Notes: generated by a model from the sequence alone, not told the origin. 7,180 nucleotides of DNA from an uncultured Prevotella sp. (GCA_900541575.1 UQKO01000077.1:1-7180); one strand, 5' to 3'; counted from the stretch's first letter, positions 1 through 6,868 are shown. Numbers and translations are program-made.

Positions 1-98
1 AGACATAAAGTTCTTCATGTTTAGAATAGCTACTCAATATGCATGATATGAGCAAGCCTCTTTTTACCATCATACCAACCGGAAATATCCGCTGATCC
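1..98 (-). repeat. Left copy of a 98-bp inverted repeat at the window end
   Basis: Compared ten bases at a time, positions 1-98 are the exact reverse complement of 7083-7180. Identity stops sharply at the inner edge: base 99 is G, while the partner continues with A. Read outward from that edge the repeat begins GGATCAGCGGATATTTCCGG and runs to the end of the window, so the true repeat may extend further. A reading frame starting with ATG at 73 runs open to base 1 on the - strand (about 24 codons, no stop), which fits the start of a gene inside a longer element but is too short to identify. The exact match is seen; the idea that it is the end of an insertion sequence or other dispersed repeat is inference. 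Confidence 0.93.
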
Positions 99-156
99 GA
101 AAAAATCTCCAATTCAGTGTTAAATATTGTTCTATCGGGGGGTAAAATTTATTATG

Positions 157-164
157 TAACTTTG
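157..164 (+). promoter_or_regulatory. Bacteroidetes-type -7 promoter element (TAACTTTG)
   Basis: TAACTTTG followed by CAAC fits the Bacteroidetes sigma-ABfr -7 consensus TAnnTTTG exactly. Transcription would begin near 170 and leave a leader of about 185 nt before the start codon at 356. There is no good -33 TTTG at the usual spacing. Instead a run of six G (137-142) followed by an A/T-rich stretch lies upstream. It is the only good match to this consensus that I found between the left repeat and the large gene. Confidence 0.55.
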
Positions 165-355
165 CAACATTCAGAACTTAAACATTTAAAGGTTGCGCCC
201 GACACGTATCAGGGAAGAATTTATGATAAGATGACTACTTTCGGTAAAGGCATTCGTATGCTATGCCTTGTGCGCCATTGCACATACAAAAATGAACTTT
301 AAACCAGTATATGCTTTTTACATCCTTTCTACTGATTTATCCAAAATTATTCAAG
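165..355 (+). other. Untranslated leader of the surface-protein gene with two small hairpins
   Basis: This stretch between the likely promoter and the start codon holds no credible gene. Two short hairpins sit in tandem: AGGCAT (248-253) pairs with ATGCCT (263-268) around a 9-nt loop, and TGTGC (269-273) pairs with GCACA (280-284) around a 6-nt loop. They abut exactly, the second arm of the first ending where the second begins. No T-run follows, so they do not look like a terminator. I do not recognise a known riboswitch. A 61-codon frame from a GTG at 117 overlaps the promoter and is not convincing as a gene. Confidence 0.35.
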
Positions 356-3040
356 ATGAAAAATAAATATTTTTTCCGTCGCGCAATCACGGCCGCCTTG
401 TTGTGCATTTGCTTCCACTCGCAATTTTTGTACGCACAAAGGCTAAGTGTCCGTCTTGATGCCCCTCAAGGCGTTGACGCAGAAACCTTGGATTCGGACA
501 TAGGCACCCTTAAAATCACGTTTTCCAACAATCCAGCATTTCAGGATCTCAGCAACTATGCCAATGAATGTCTCTCTTTGGATGGTAATTACACTCAGGG
601 AGATGCTAATCAGTATAGATACCGTAGTTACCAATTCAGGCTTAACTCCGGTGACGATAATAGCTCTGCATGGTGGGAGATTCCAATAATAAGTATAAGT
701 TCTTTAAGTAGAGCCATTAACTGTAAATTAGGAGATTATGCCTACTACCGCATTTACAACATGCATTTAAACCGCATCATTACGGGAAAGATTCTCCTGA
801 CGGAAGATGAAAACGTGACCATTTCCCACAACGACTTGGCTTCAGCCCGCCGGGTCACTTTCCAACCAGTGATTGATCGCAATGGTGCTCTTGTGTCTGC
901 CATGCTCGCCCCCGACCTCCGTGTGGGTTCCTACTACGGATACAGCAATAATGTAATAAACATGGAACCAGACTTCAATGCTCCTTGGGCGCTTTACGCT
1001 TTGCCAGGTGACATCTTGCGCTACCTCGTGATTCCAAGAAGCAACGAGCTCGCGCTGCATGTCGACTCTATTACAGTGGCTGACACTCCCGACCAGACCA
1101 TCACCACCGACTATCGTCAGGCTGTGGAATGTCGTTTCTACATCACTGACACCAAGGGGACGCAATGTCCCGTGGACGGCACATTACAATCTGTGTACTA
1201 CAAAGAGCAGAAATGGAAGAAACCAACGAATTCGAAATTCTTTGGTTACGGGTTCTATAACGTCGGTCGCGAATTAACCCTTACCGCTCCCGATGGCACT
1301 TGTGCCGCTTATGTACTGCCAGGCACGCAGTCGTTTCAGATAAGTAAGTTCCTTGTGAAAACTTCGGACTCCGACTTTCTCACACCATACAACGCTGATG
1401 GTGGCTACGTTATAAAAGAGCTGACCGTGCCCGAGAGCACTGAACCTGTCAATTTGTCGCTTGGCCGCAGCAAACCTCTCAAGGTGACAATTACTTTGGC
1501 CGATGCCGCCCCGTACGTTGACGATATTCACTTCTTAGTTCTTAATAAGGTGAGCCGTCCTTACGCATGGCGTGACAATAGGAGCTTTAATGTGCCAGGA
1601 AATTTTATCAGCCGTGAAATCAAAGGCAATGACGTCATCTGGACCATGATGGTTGAAGGAAGTACCTTCCCGTATATTAAGATTGGACTTTATAATTACG
1701 AGAAAGAAACGTTTGGCCCTACAATAGAAGGTCGTGCTTTCATTTACGAAAGCCCATCCGACCAGCGGACGGAGTTTCACTTGACACAAGAAAACTTCTC
1801 TAACGGTTCTAAAGGTGTTTCTTTTGCTGAGTTGCATCCCGTGAAATTCATCATCCCCTGCCATTTGCTGCAAGACGACAAATATCGCTTGCAACTGAGT
1901 GGAAAATATGGCAAGGACCAGACAGGTGACTACGACGATATCGTCACTTCCTTCACGCACCGCTATGATTGCGCAAAAAGTTTTGGAACGGGAGAAAATC
2001 CTGTGCCCTACGACACCTTGACCCTCATACTTCCAGAAGGTCAGTACATCTGGCACATGCAAAAAACCAACGAAAACGAAGAATCAGAGGCCTCTTTTTT
2101 CTCTCATCGCTTCACCCTTACAGCCACTGACGACCTCGTGCAACCTCTTTCAGAAGAGGCCTACACGCTGCTTCGTGTAAAAGACCTCGGTCTTGAACGT
2201 GTCTATACATATTGCAACAATCTCCCCACGGCATTCCCATATTACAAGTGTGATTTGTCAAAGAATAGTATTGCCTTTGTCGATGAAACCATCCCCTTGC
2301 ACAACGGTTATAATGAATATTCCGTTGACTATCGGCAGGTGAAAATCGAAAAAGAGGCCGACACGTCCATCGGTTATACGCTGAAATCTCCATTGTTCAT
2401 TGGTGCCGATGTTGAGAATCCCTTCCAAACCAGTGCCCAATATTATGGTCGTATCAGTGGTAACAGTCTCGGAAAACAAGAGACTACAACAGGCGACAAC
2501 GCAATCCTCGTATCGAAAAACTCCCAAGCTGATTTGGTATTGTGGAGCAGTGGCAATGTCAACCACATTGTGCGCATCAATCCTTCAAGTGCCGACACTG
2601 TGGTCACGGCTTATTGTCAAAAGCCAGTGCGTGTCACTTTCTCTTACGAACAGGGTGGAAATTGGTCTGAAAGCTTGCGCCAATTTGATTTATTCCTGGG
2701 CAAGGAACGTACACGGATAATGCCCAATAGTTACAGCCTGTTTGAGCGTCGTAAATATACAGACCTTGTTCCCGGTGCCTATTCCGTGTCGTGCGTTTTC
2801 CTCGTTGATGGTGTAGAGCATTATGTCGCTACCGACTTCATCGTTGAGGAAGACAAACCAATAACCGTAGAACTCAAGGATTTTGACCCTATGTCCATCA
2901 CCTCTCCACTCGACACCAACGTGAGTGGAAAAGTAAAAGCCCACTATACGATTGACGGCCGACAAATCGCAGCACCACAGCGTGGCATCAACATCCTGCG
3001 CATGGAGGATGGTAGCATACGCAAGGTGATGGTTAGGTAA
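356..3040 (+). CDS. Large exported protein with repeated beta-rich modules and a T9SS-like C-terminal motif
   Basis: The protein has 894 residues with a classical signal peptide: MKNKYFFRR, a hydrophobic core, then FLYAQ, with likely cleavage near residue 27 or 28. I prefer this ATG to the in-frame ATG at 311 because it puts the basic N-terminus directly before the hydrophobic core. No lipobox cysteine is evident. The mature part looks beta-rich and modular: strands of the form [RKH]-x-V-x-[FI] recur near residues 166 (RRVTF), 373 (KPLKVTI), 494 (HPVKFI) and 756 (KPVRVTF). Glycine turns such as LPEGQY (559) and VPGAYS (805) precede later strands. This suggests several tandem Ig- or transthyretin-like sandwiches. 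The last 35 residues (YTIDGRQ, PQRGINILR, DGS, RKVMVR) resemble the short type IX secretion sorting tail of Prevotella surface proteins, so export through the outer membrane and surface anchoring are likely. No catalytic domain is recognised and the substrate is unknown. The gene stands alone on this strand, with its own promoter and terminator. Confidence 0.85.
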   Translation: MKNKYFFRRAITAALLCICFHSQFLYAQRLSVRLDAPQGVDAETLDSDIGTLKITFSNNPAFQDLSNYANECLSLDGNYTQGDANQYRYRSYQFRLNSGDDNSSAWWEIPIISISSLSRAINCKLGDYAYYRIYNMHLNRIITGKILLTEDENVTISHNDLASARRVTFQPVIDRNGALVSAMLAPDLRVGSYYGYSNNVINMEPDFNAPWALYALPGDILRYLVIPRSNELALHVDSITVADTPDQTITTDYRQAVECRFYITDTKGTQCPVDGTLQSVYYKEQKWKKPTNSKFFGYGFYNVGRELTLTAPDGTCAAYVLPGTQSFQISKFLVKTSDSDFLTPYNADGGYVIKELTVPESTEPVNLSLGRSKPLKVTITLADAAPYVDDIHFLVLNKVSRPYAWRDNRSFNVPGNFISREIKGNDVIWTMMVEGSTFPYIKIGLYNYEKETFGPTIEGRAFIYESPSDQRTEFHLTQENFSNGSKGVSFAELHPVKFIIPCHLLQDDKYRLQLSGKYGKDQTGDYDDIVTSFTHRYDCAKSFGTGENPVPYDTLTLILPEGQYIWHMQKTNENEESEASFFSHRFTLTATDDLVQPLSEEAYTLLRVKDLGLERVYTYCNNLPTAFPYYKCDLSKNSIAFVDETIPLHNGYNEYSVDYRQVKIEKEADTSIGYTLKSPLFIGADVENPFQTSAQYYGRISGNSLGKQETTTGDNAILVSKNSQADLVLWSSGNVNHIVRINPSSADTVVTAYCQKPVRVTFSYEQGGNWSESLRQFDLFLGKERTRIMPNSYSLFERRKYTDLVPGAYSVSCVFLVDGVEHYVATDFIVEEDKPITVELKDFDPMSITSPLDTNVSGKVKAHYTIDGRQIAAPQRGINILRMEDGSIRKVMVR

Positions 3041-3094
3041 TGATAACAAAATAACTCGAACAATTTTGAAAGGTAAGGAGTTATATCTTTATCC

Positions 3095-3183
3095 CCTGTA
3101 TTTTTGCCGTTTTTGGAATTTGTCATCGGTCACATAGCCCGCTATGCTCCCTCTTCCAAATTCCAAAACCAACAAAATACAGG
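3095..3183. repeat. Nested imperfect inverted repeat in the convergent intergenic region
   Basis: The outer arms are about 28 nt each (3095-3122 and 3156-3183). CCTGTATTTT pairs perfectly with AAAATACAGG, then comes a 5-6 nt mismatch, then TTTTGGAATTTG pairs perfectly with CAAATTCCAAAA. The roughly 33-nt centre contains a second hairpin, CATAG-cccg-CTATG (3133-3146). The whole could form a long stem with a tip hairpin. It lies 54 nt past the stop codon of the surface-protein gene, ahead of the main terminator. The size and layout resemble a REP-like or MITE-like intergenic element. I have a loose impression that the centre (cacatagcccgctatgctcc) recurs in Prevotella genomes, but cannot verify it here. 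Confidence 0.7.
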
Positions 3184-3263
3184 TCAAAATTGCTCAACTT
3201 ATTCTTTCACCATTACTAAATAATCAGGTATGTCCAACGCCTGAGAAATAAATCTCAAAAAAT

Positions 3264-3312
3264 AAATCCGGTAAATCCGTTGCTGAATAAAGGCAGCGGA
3301 TTTACCGGATTT
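3264..3312. terminator. Strong bidirectional rho-independent terminator
   Basis: The arms 3264-3283 and 3293-3312 form a 20-bp stem with one T/G wobble, around a 9-nt loop (TGAATAAAG). The + strand side is followed by TTTATTTTC. The opposite side, read on the - strand, is followed by TTATTTTTTGAG. It can therefore stop transcription of the surface-protein gene from the left and of the transporter gene from the right, as expected between convergent genes. A smaller hairpin, TGAGA-aataaa-TCTCA (3242-3257), sits just to its left. Confidence 0.88.
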
Positions 3313-3374
3313 TTATTTTCGTAAGCATCCCATGCAGGCCGTATTGAAAGGTCTCCTATAAAGTTCGAATTTTG

Positions 3375-3402
3375 CAGACAAAAAGTACTTATGTTTTGTC
3401 TG
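3375..3402. other. 9-bp perfect hairpin just past the transporter stop codon
   Basis: CAGACAAAA (3375-3383) pairs perfectly with TTTTGTCTG (3394-3402) around a 10-nt loop. It begins 26 nt beyond the transporter stop codon on the - strand. In that direction it is not followed by a T-run. In the + direction it is followed by the T-rich ATTCTTTTATCTTTTATTTC. It may protect the 3' end of the transporter mRNA or act as a second stop for + strand transcripts. Confidence 0.5.
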
Positions 3403-3428
3403 AATCATTCTTTTATCTTTTATTTCTG

Positions 3429-4592
3429 CTATTCCGTATAACCTATATCATTCGCTGCATATTGTCGTCCTACCCATGTTATGTAGATTATTATGGAGAG
3501 AATGCAAAAGAGAGCATCTGTTATAAAGTCATGAATTAGTCCGAAATCACTCACTAGAAATCCAATGGAGAAAGCAAGGCGCCAAAAGAGCATATACGTG
3601 TTTTGTGCTGTGCCACGTTGGCAATGCTGTGCACTAGTGACCCAATCCATTAAATGGCGAGAAGAAACAGCTCCCACACCACATCCAATGAGCAAATAGG
3701 AAAGCATATTGGCCATTTCGTTGTGTATAGAAAAGAGCACAATGGAAACGATTACAAGTAGATAACTTGCCGTTATCAATGCACGTTGACCGATTCTACG
3801 TCTCACAAAAATCTGAATGAGAAAAGCCGCTAACACCCCAATTGTGATGAATAAGAAGGCTGAACAGATTATGACATCTTCATTGTGCCGACCTGCAAAA
3901 TATCCAGTGATTCTTCCCAAAGTCCATGGTGCTGCTACCATTGTCAAAGCCAAGGGACACGATTTTGGCAAGAAAAAGCGATCAAGTGTTACAATGGGCA
4001 CTTTTACGGGAGCTTTCAGCGGAACTTGTGTCTGTGCGACAAGTAGGAATGATAGCGCACAAGGAATGAGTGTCCACCAATATCCGTTTGAAAATGGGAA
4101 GATAAGATGGAGTATATAGCCGAAGAATAATCCTAGAGGAATGCCTATTCGTCCAGCCCAACCATAGATTAAGTCTCCCTTATTACGATGTTGCGAGAGG
4201 AGTACATCATTTACGAGTGTAGTGCCTAGTGCTGTCTGTGCCACACCGAAAGCCCCACCTTGCAGCAGAGTTATGAGCAATACTTCGTTGTAGTTCTTGG
4301 CATACGAAAGCAAAAGTATGACCAATGGGCCTACGGCAAGCAATGATTTTAGGAAAACTTCTTTCCTTGACCTCCTTTCCATTATGTGTGCTCCGAAAGG
4401 TCCAGGTATGAACATGCCTACGGCAAAAGTCAGCATGGCCAATCCAGCATAGCCTATTGGGGCGGAAAGTTTGCTTAGTTGGTCAGTTATTAGGGGAATG
4501 GTGGAGAATATGTAGATATGTAGAAACCAGTTGGCCACGCACATGTTAATAAAGCGCGAACTTGATAGCTGGTTGTGAACTTGTAAAGACAT
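3429..4592 (-). CDS. Major facilitator superfamily transporter, substrate unknown
   Basis: This 387-residue, very hydrophobic inner-membrane protein has about 11-12 predicted transmembrane helices, the size and shape of an MFS secondary transporter. Helices 1 and 2 lie near residues 14-36 and 45-66. The loop that follows carries a recognisable MFS motif A: G64, G67, E72-R73 and the basic cluster R74-S75-R76-K77, matching G-x-x-x-[DE]-R-x-x-R-[RK] in spirit. A middle cytoplasmic stretch (around residues 185-215, rich in K and P) separates the two halves, and a basic loop, RRRIG, occurs between later helices. MFS proteins typically move small molecules such as drugs, sugars or metabolites by proton coupling; nothing here identifies the cargo. 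It is downstream of panB on the same strand but separated by 279 bp containing a hairpin, so co-transcription is uncertain. A role in exporting or importing a pantothenate-related compound would be speculation. The family call is confident. Confidence 0.87.
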   Translation of the reverse strand: MSLQVHNQLSSSRFINMCVANWFLHIYIFSTIPLITDQLSKLSAPIGYAGLAMLTFAVGMFIPGPFGAHIMERRSRKEVFLKSLLAVGPLVILLLSYAKNYNEVLLITLLQGGAFGVAQTALGTTLVNDVLLSQHRNKGDLIYGWAGRIGIPLGLFFGYILHLIFPFSNGYWWTLIPCALSFLLVAQTQVPLKAPVKVPIVTLDRFFLPKSCPLALTMVAAPWTLGRITGYFAGRHNEDVIICSAFLFITIGVLAAFLIQIFVRRRIGQRALITASYLLVIVSIVLFSIHNEMANMLSYLLIGCGVGAVSSRHLMDWVTSAQHCQRGTAQNTYMLFWRLAFSIGFLVSDFGLIHDFITDALFCILSIIIYITWVGRQYAANDIGYTE

Positions 4593-4640
4593 GATTATCG
4601 TTATCGGGCGTGGATGCCTTATATTTCAGAATTAATAGAA

Positions 4641-4667
4641 TCACCCTAATGCGTTGCATCAGGGCGA
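4641..4667. terminator. 12-bp stem-loop between panB and the transporter gene, possible terminator
   Basis: TCACCCTAATGC (4641-4652) pairs with GCATCAGGGCGA (4656-4667) over the full 12 bases, two of the pairs being G/T wobbles when read on the - strand, with a 3-nt loop. It lies 205 nt past the panB stop and 49 nt before the transporter start. Read on the - strand it is followed by TTCTATTAATTC, a weak T-run. It could end the HAD-panB transcript or sit in the transporter leader as an attenuator-like element. The stem is seen; the role is inferred. Confidence 0.5.
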
Positions 4668-4848
4668 ATCTGTCTAGTTTTGTTCAAATACCTTGTGTAT
4701 TCATAAGTTTAAGCTTTTGTTAAATGCTCCGCTTTTTAAAACATCGAATGGGGATATCCTTACAATAAGCGTCTCTATATCATATAGCATTGGGTATATT
4801 TATAGAAATCTTCATTTTTAGAAAGAGAAAGCATTTTACAAATCATTT

Positions 4849-4856
4849 CAAACGTA
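4849..4856 (-). promoter_or_regulatory. Possible -7 promoter element upstream of the transporter
   Basis: Read on the - strand the sequence is TACGTTTG, a match to TAnnTTTG, 16 bases past the panB stop codon. No -33 TTTG is visible at the right distance. A transcript from here would have a leader of roughly 250 nt before the transporter start and would pass through the stem-loop at 4641-4667. Apart from that stem-loop, the 279-bp gap between panB and the transporter is A/T-rich and holds no convincing gene. Confidence 0.3.
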
Positions 4857-4871
4857 TGAATACGAGAATAT

Positions 4872-5693
4872 TTACTTATAGCTTTCACATTCATTGGGGA
4901 AATCACCACTCTTGACATCAGCTACATAATTACCTATGGCATCGGTCATAATCGTGTGGAGATCAGCATATCTACGAAGGAACTTGGGAGAAAAGCCTTT
5001 ATTTTTCCCCAACATATCGTCGATTACGAGCACTTGTCCGTCGGCAGCGCCACCACCTATGCCGATGATGGGAATGTCTACGCTTGCCACAGCTTTTTGT
5101 GTAAGGGGTGCAGGAATTTTCTCTACCACGATGGCACAGCATCCTGCTTCGGCAAGCACTTTTACATCGGAGAGAAGCTTTTCTGCTTCGGCCTCTTCCT
5201 TCGCTCTTACGGTGTAGGTACCAAATTTATTGATGCTTTGCGGAGTTAGACCGAGGTGTCCACATACAGGGATTCCTGCGTCGATGATGCGTTTCACTGC
5301 AGGAAGTATCTCAATTCCTCCTTCGAGCTTTACCGCATCGCATCGCGTCTCTTTCATGATACGGATTGCATTTCTCACCGCTTCTTTTTCGTCCACTTGG
5401 TATGTTCCGAAAGGCATATCACATACAACGAACGCTCGTTTGGCTGCTAATGAAACTGAGTGAGCATGATAAATCATTTGATCAAGTGTTATGGGAAGTG
5501 TAGTGATGTTGCCAGCCATTACATTCGAAGCACTATCACCGATAAGAATCACGTCAACACCTGCTTCATCCACTATTTGGGCTGTGGTATAGTCGTATGC
5601 AGTAAGCATAGCGATTTTTTTACCCTCAGCTTTCATTTCTTTCAGACGGCTTGTGGTTACCTTACGTGTGTCTTCAACTAAATATCCTGCCAT
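4872..5693 (-). CDS. panB: 3-methyl-2-oxobutanoate hydroxymethyltransferase (ketopantoate synthesis)
   Basis: PanB transfers a hydroxymethyl group from 5,10-methylene-tetrahydrofolate to 3-methyl-2-oxobutanoate to form ketopantoate, the first committed step of pantothenate and coenzyme A synthesis, in the cytoplasm. The 273 residues match the family's usual length and its (beta/alpha)8 fold. By alignment from memory with the E. coli enzyme, the metal-binding and active-site residues are all present: D53 in GDSASN, D92 in CDMPFG, K122 and E124 in VKLEGG, H146 in GHLGLTPQ, and the catalytic-base position E191 in VVEKIP. The IGIGGG phosphate-type turn and the closing FLRRYADL segment are also there. 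N62 replaces the histidine of the GH[DE] motif of E. coli PanB; I believe this is normal for Bacteroidales. The start has an A-rich upstream stretch (AAAAACA), typical for this phylum. The HAD gene lies 82 bp upstream on the same strand and no promoter is evident in the gap, suggesting an operon. No panC or panD partner lies in the window. Confidence 0.97.
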   Translation of the reverse strand: MAGYLVEDTRKVTTSRLKEMKAEGKKIAMLTAYDYTTAQIVDEAGVDVILIGDSASNVMAGNITTLPITLDQMIYHAHSVSLAAKRAFVVCDMPFGTYQVDEKEAVRNAIRIMKETRCDAVKLEGGIEILPAVKRIIDAGIPVCGHLGLTPQSINKFGTYTVRAKEEAEAEKLLSDVKVLAEAGCCAIVVEKIPAPLTQKAVASVDIPIIGIGGGAADGQVLVIDDMLGKNKGFSPKFLRRYADLHTIMTDAIGNYVADVKSGDFPNECESYK

Positions 5694-5754
5694 TGTTTTT
5701 ATTCGTTTACTTATGTATAGTGTTATAATGGTTAGAAGAGATTACTTGATAATC

Positions 5755-5766
5755 AGAGATATCTCT
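5755..5766. other. 12-bp perfect palindrome between the HAD gene and panB
   Basis: AGAGATATCTCT is a perfect palindrome ten bases past the HAD gene stop codon on the - strand. In the + direction it is followed by a run of T; in the direction of the flanking genes it is preceded by A and not followed by T, so it should not terminate the HAD-panB transcript. It could be a protein-binding site or chance in A/T-rich DNA. Confidence 0.35.
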
Positions 5767-5775
5767 TTTTTGATC

Positions 5776-6420
5776 TTATTTGTGTTTCAAACTGCACATC
5801 TTTTCAATGGTAATTTCAGTGAAATCATTGATAGTGCATTGGCATAGTGGAGCAATGATGTCGTTTGCATTCGTAGTGGTAAGTCCTATAACTATGGCTC
5901 CACTGCTGTTCCCAGCTTGTAGCCCGCTGATTGAATCTTCAAAGACGTAACAATCTTCAACTTTAAATCCCATGACTTTAGCAGCTTGGATGTAGCAGTC
6001 GGGTGCAGGCTTGGAACGGAGAGTATTCTCGGCTGTGAATATACAGTCGAAGATTTGTTTTACTTCTGGGTGCTGCATGTAAAGCCTGTTCATTTTTTTC
6101 TGATCAGAGCTAGTTACAATGGCCGTTTTAAATCCATTCTCTTGTAGGGCTTTGACAAAGTTTACTGCGCCAGCAATATAGGGAAACTGCATCGTGGCTT
6201 CAAACTCATGGAGCTCATTTGTTACTTCCTCAGCTCGCTGAGGGTTCCCTGCGTAGTTGGCAGCAATGATTTGCTTTAATGTATGTCCTTTTATATGTTT
6301 ATGGAAATCAGGCATACTGGGAAAGTCTGTTTTCCCAATGTTTTTCCAAAATTCGGAATATTGTCCTTCTGTATCAATAATCACTCCGTCAAGGTCGAAT
6401 AGTACGGCGGTATGTTGCAT
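5776..6420 (-). CDS. HAD-superfamily hydrolase, beta-phosphoglucomutase-like
   Basis: This 214-residue cytoplasmic enzyme belongs to HAD subfamily I with an alpha-helical cap. All four HAD motifs are visible: motif I DLDGVIIDT with nucleophile D9 and acid/base D11; motif II at IVTSSD (T103/S104); motif III K137 in SKPAPDCY; and motif IV E161-D162 in VFEDSISGLQAG, which holds the magnesium ion. The helical cap lies between motifs I and II (about residues 18-90). The length, the DGVIxDT motif and the SKPAPD and FEDSxxGxxAG signatures put it in the group of beta-phosphoglucomutases, sugar-phosphate phosphatases and phosphoglycolate-type phosphatases. Sequence alone does not separate these, so the substrate is open. 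A Bacteroidetes -7 promoter lies about 57 nt upstream, making this the first gene of a likely HAD-panB operon. A link to pantothenate metabolism is suggested only by position. Confidence 0.93.
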   Translation of the reverse strand: MQHTAVLFDLDGVIIDTEGQYSEFWKNIGKTDFPSMPDFHKHIKGHTLKQIIAANYAGNPQRAEEVTNELHEFEATMQFPYIAGAVNFVKALQENGFKTAIVTSSDQKKMNRLYMQHPEVKQIFDCIFTAENTLRSKPAPDCYIQAAKVMGFKVEDCYVFEDSISGLQAGNSSGAIVIGLTTTNANDIIAPLCQCTINDFTEITIEKMCSLKHK

Positions 6421-6476
6421 TGGCAGTATGGGGATTATCTTTGTTTCTTGATTGTATTACTTGTGCTTTGGTGAAG

Positions 6477-6484
6477 CAAAGTTA
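6477..6484 (-). promoter_or_regulatory. Bacteroidetes-type -7 promoter for the HAD-panB unit
   Basis: Read on the - strand this is TAACTTTG followed by C, a full match to TAnnTTTG. Transcription would start near 6470, giving a leader of about 50 nt before the HAD start codon at 6420. A T-rich segment (TTTTCA) lies 25-30 nt upstream and could stand in for a -33 element, with an A-tract further up (around 6519-6525). The same TAACTTTGC core occurs at 157-164 ahead of the surface-protein gene. Confidence 0.68.
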
Positions 6485-6533
6485 CGCCAACTTGCTAGCA
6501 GGGAGAAGTGAAAAGTCTTTTTTTTGATGTGAA

Positions 6534-6592
6534 TGAATTTATTGTTCTTGATAAATGTGTGTTTTGGTATATTGAGATTGCAAATAAATTCA
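6534..6592. repeat. 10-bp perfect inverted repeat
   Basis: TGAATTTATT (6534-6543) is the exact reverse complement of AATAAATTCA (6583-6592), with 39 bases between. It lies upstream of the HAD-panB promoter. Both arms are A/T-rich, so chance is possible. Confidence 0.4.
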
Positions 6593-6727
6593 CTCTATTG
6601 TATCCGACCCACCTCAAATCCTTAGTCATTGAATAAAACAAAAAGTTAAGTTTAAATAAGATTTTTGCCTATACGCAAGCCTTACTAAGTCATCCAGTGG
6701 AATATTATCCCGAAATTCCCTGACTTT

Positions 6728-6754
6728 GGGTCAGCGGATATTCCTGGTGGGTAT
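6728..6754 (+). repeat. Degenerate third copy of the terminal repeat's inner edge
   Basis: Aligned without gaps against 7083-7109, 23 of 27 bases agree. The shared core is TCAGCGGATATT followed by C.GGT.GGTAT. It has the same orientation as the right-hand repeat and similarity fades after 27 bases, so only the first part of the repeat is shared. The first bases also form a hairpin, CTGAC-tttgg-GTCAG (6720-6734). A shared edge followed by divergent sequence is what related mobile-element ends look like; that reading is inference. Confidence 0.65.
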
Positions 6755-6783
6755 TACCCTAATGTAGTATGTTTGTCCATTTT

Positions 6784-6832
6784 GACTTTATCATTCAGCT
6801 GGATAAATGCTAAGGACGAAAGAGATAAAGTC
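6784..6832. repeat. 9-bp perfect inverted repeat
   Basis: GACTTTATC (6784-6792) is the exact reverse complement of GATAAAGTC (6824-6832), with a 31-nt loop. It lies between the degenerate repeat edge and the (CG)5 run. No T-run follows, so it is not an evident terminator. Confidence 0.45.
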
Positions 6833-6868
6833 CCTCCCTTTTAAGCACACACCACACCTATATAAATA

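Noticed and set aside
117..302. 61-codon frame with a GTG start on the + strand
   Set aside because: It overlaps the likely promoter at 157-164, its start would precede the transcription start, no ribosome site is evident, and the composition resembles no known protein.
311..355. Upstream in-frame ATG adding 15 residues to the surface protein
   Set aside because: It would bury the basic signal-peptide N-terminus (MKNKYFFRR) behind another hydrophobic segment; the ATG at 356 gives a standard signal peptide.
842..3049. Several frames of 60-175 codons on the - strand and other frames inside the surface-protein gene
   Set aside because: They overlap a well-supported gene, lack domains or plausible starts, and read as antisense shadows.
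3313..3428. tRNA or other structured RNA gene
   Set aside because: The GTTCGAAT-like string near 3363 is not accompanied by a cloverleaf; only the simple hairpin at 3375-3402 is present.
4775..4846. 23-codon frame on the - strand between panB and the transporter
   Set aside because: It begins directly after the possible -7 element, has no room for a ribosome site, and has a composition expected of A/T-rich intergenic DNA.
4936..5847. Several + strand frames of 64-97 codons opposite panB and the HAD gene
   Set aside because: They are antisense to genes with complete active-site motifs and show no protein features of their own.
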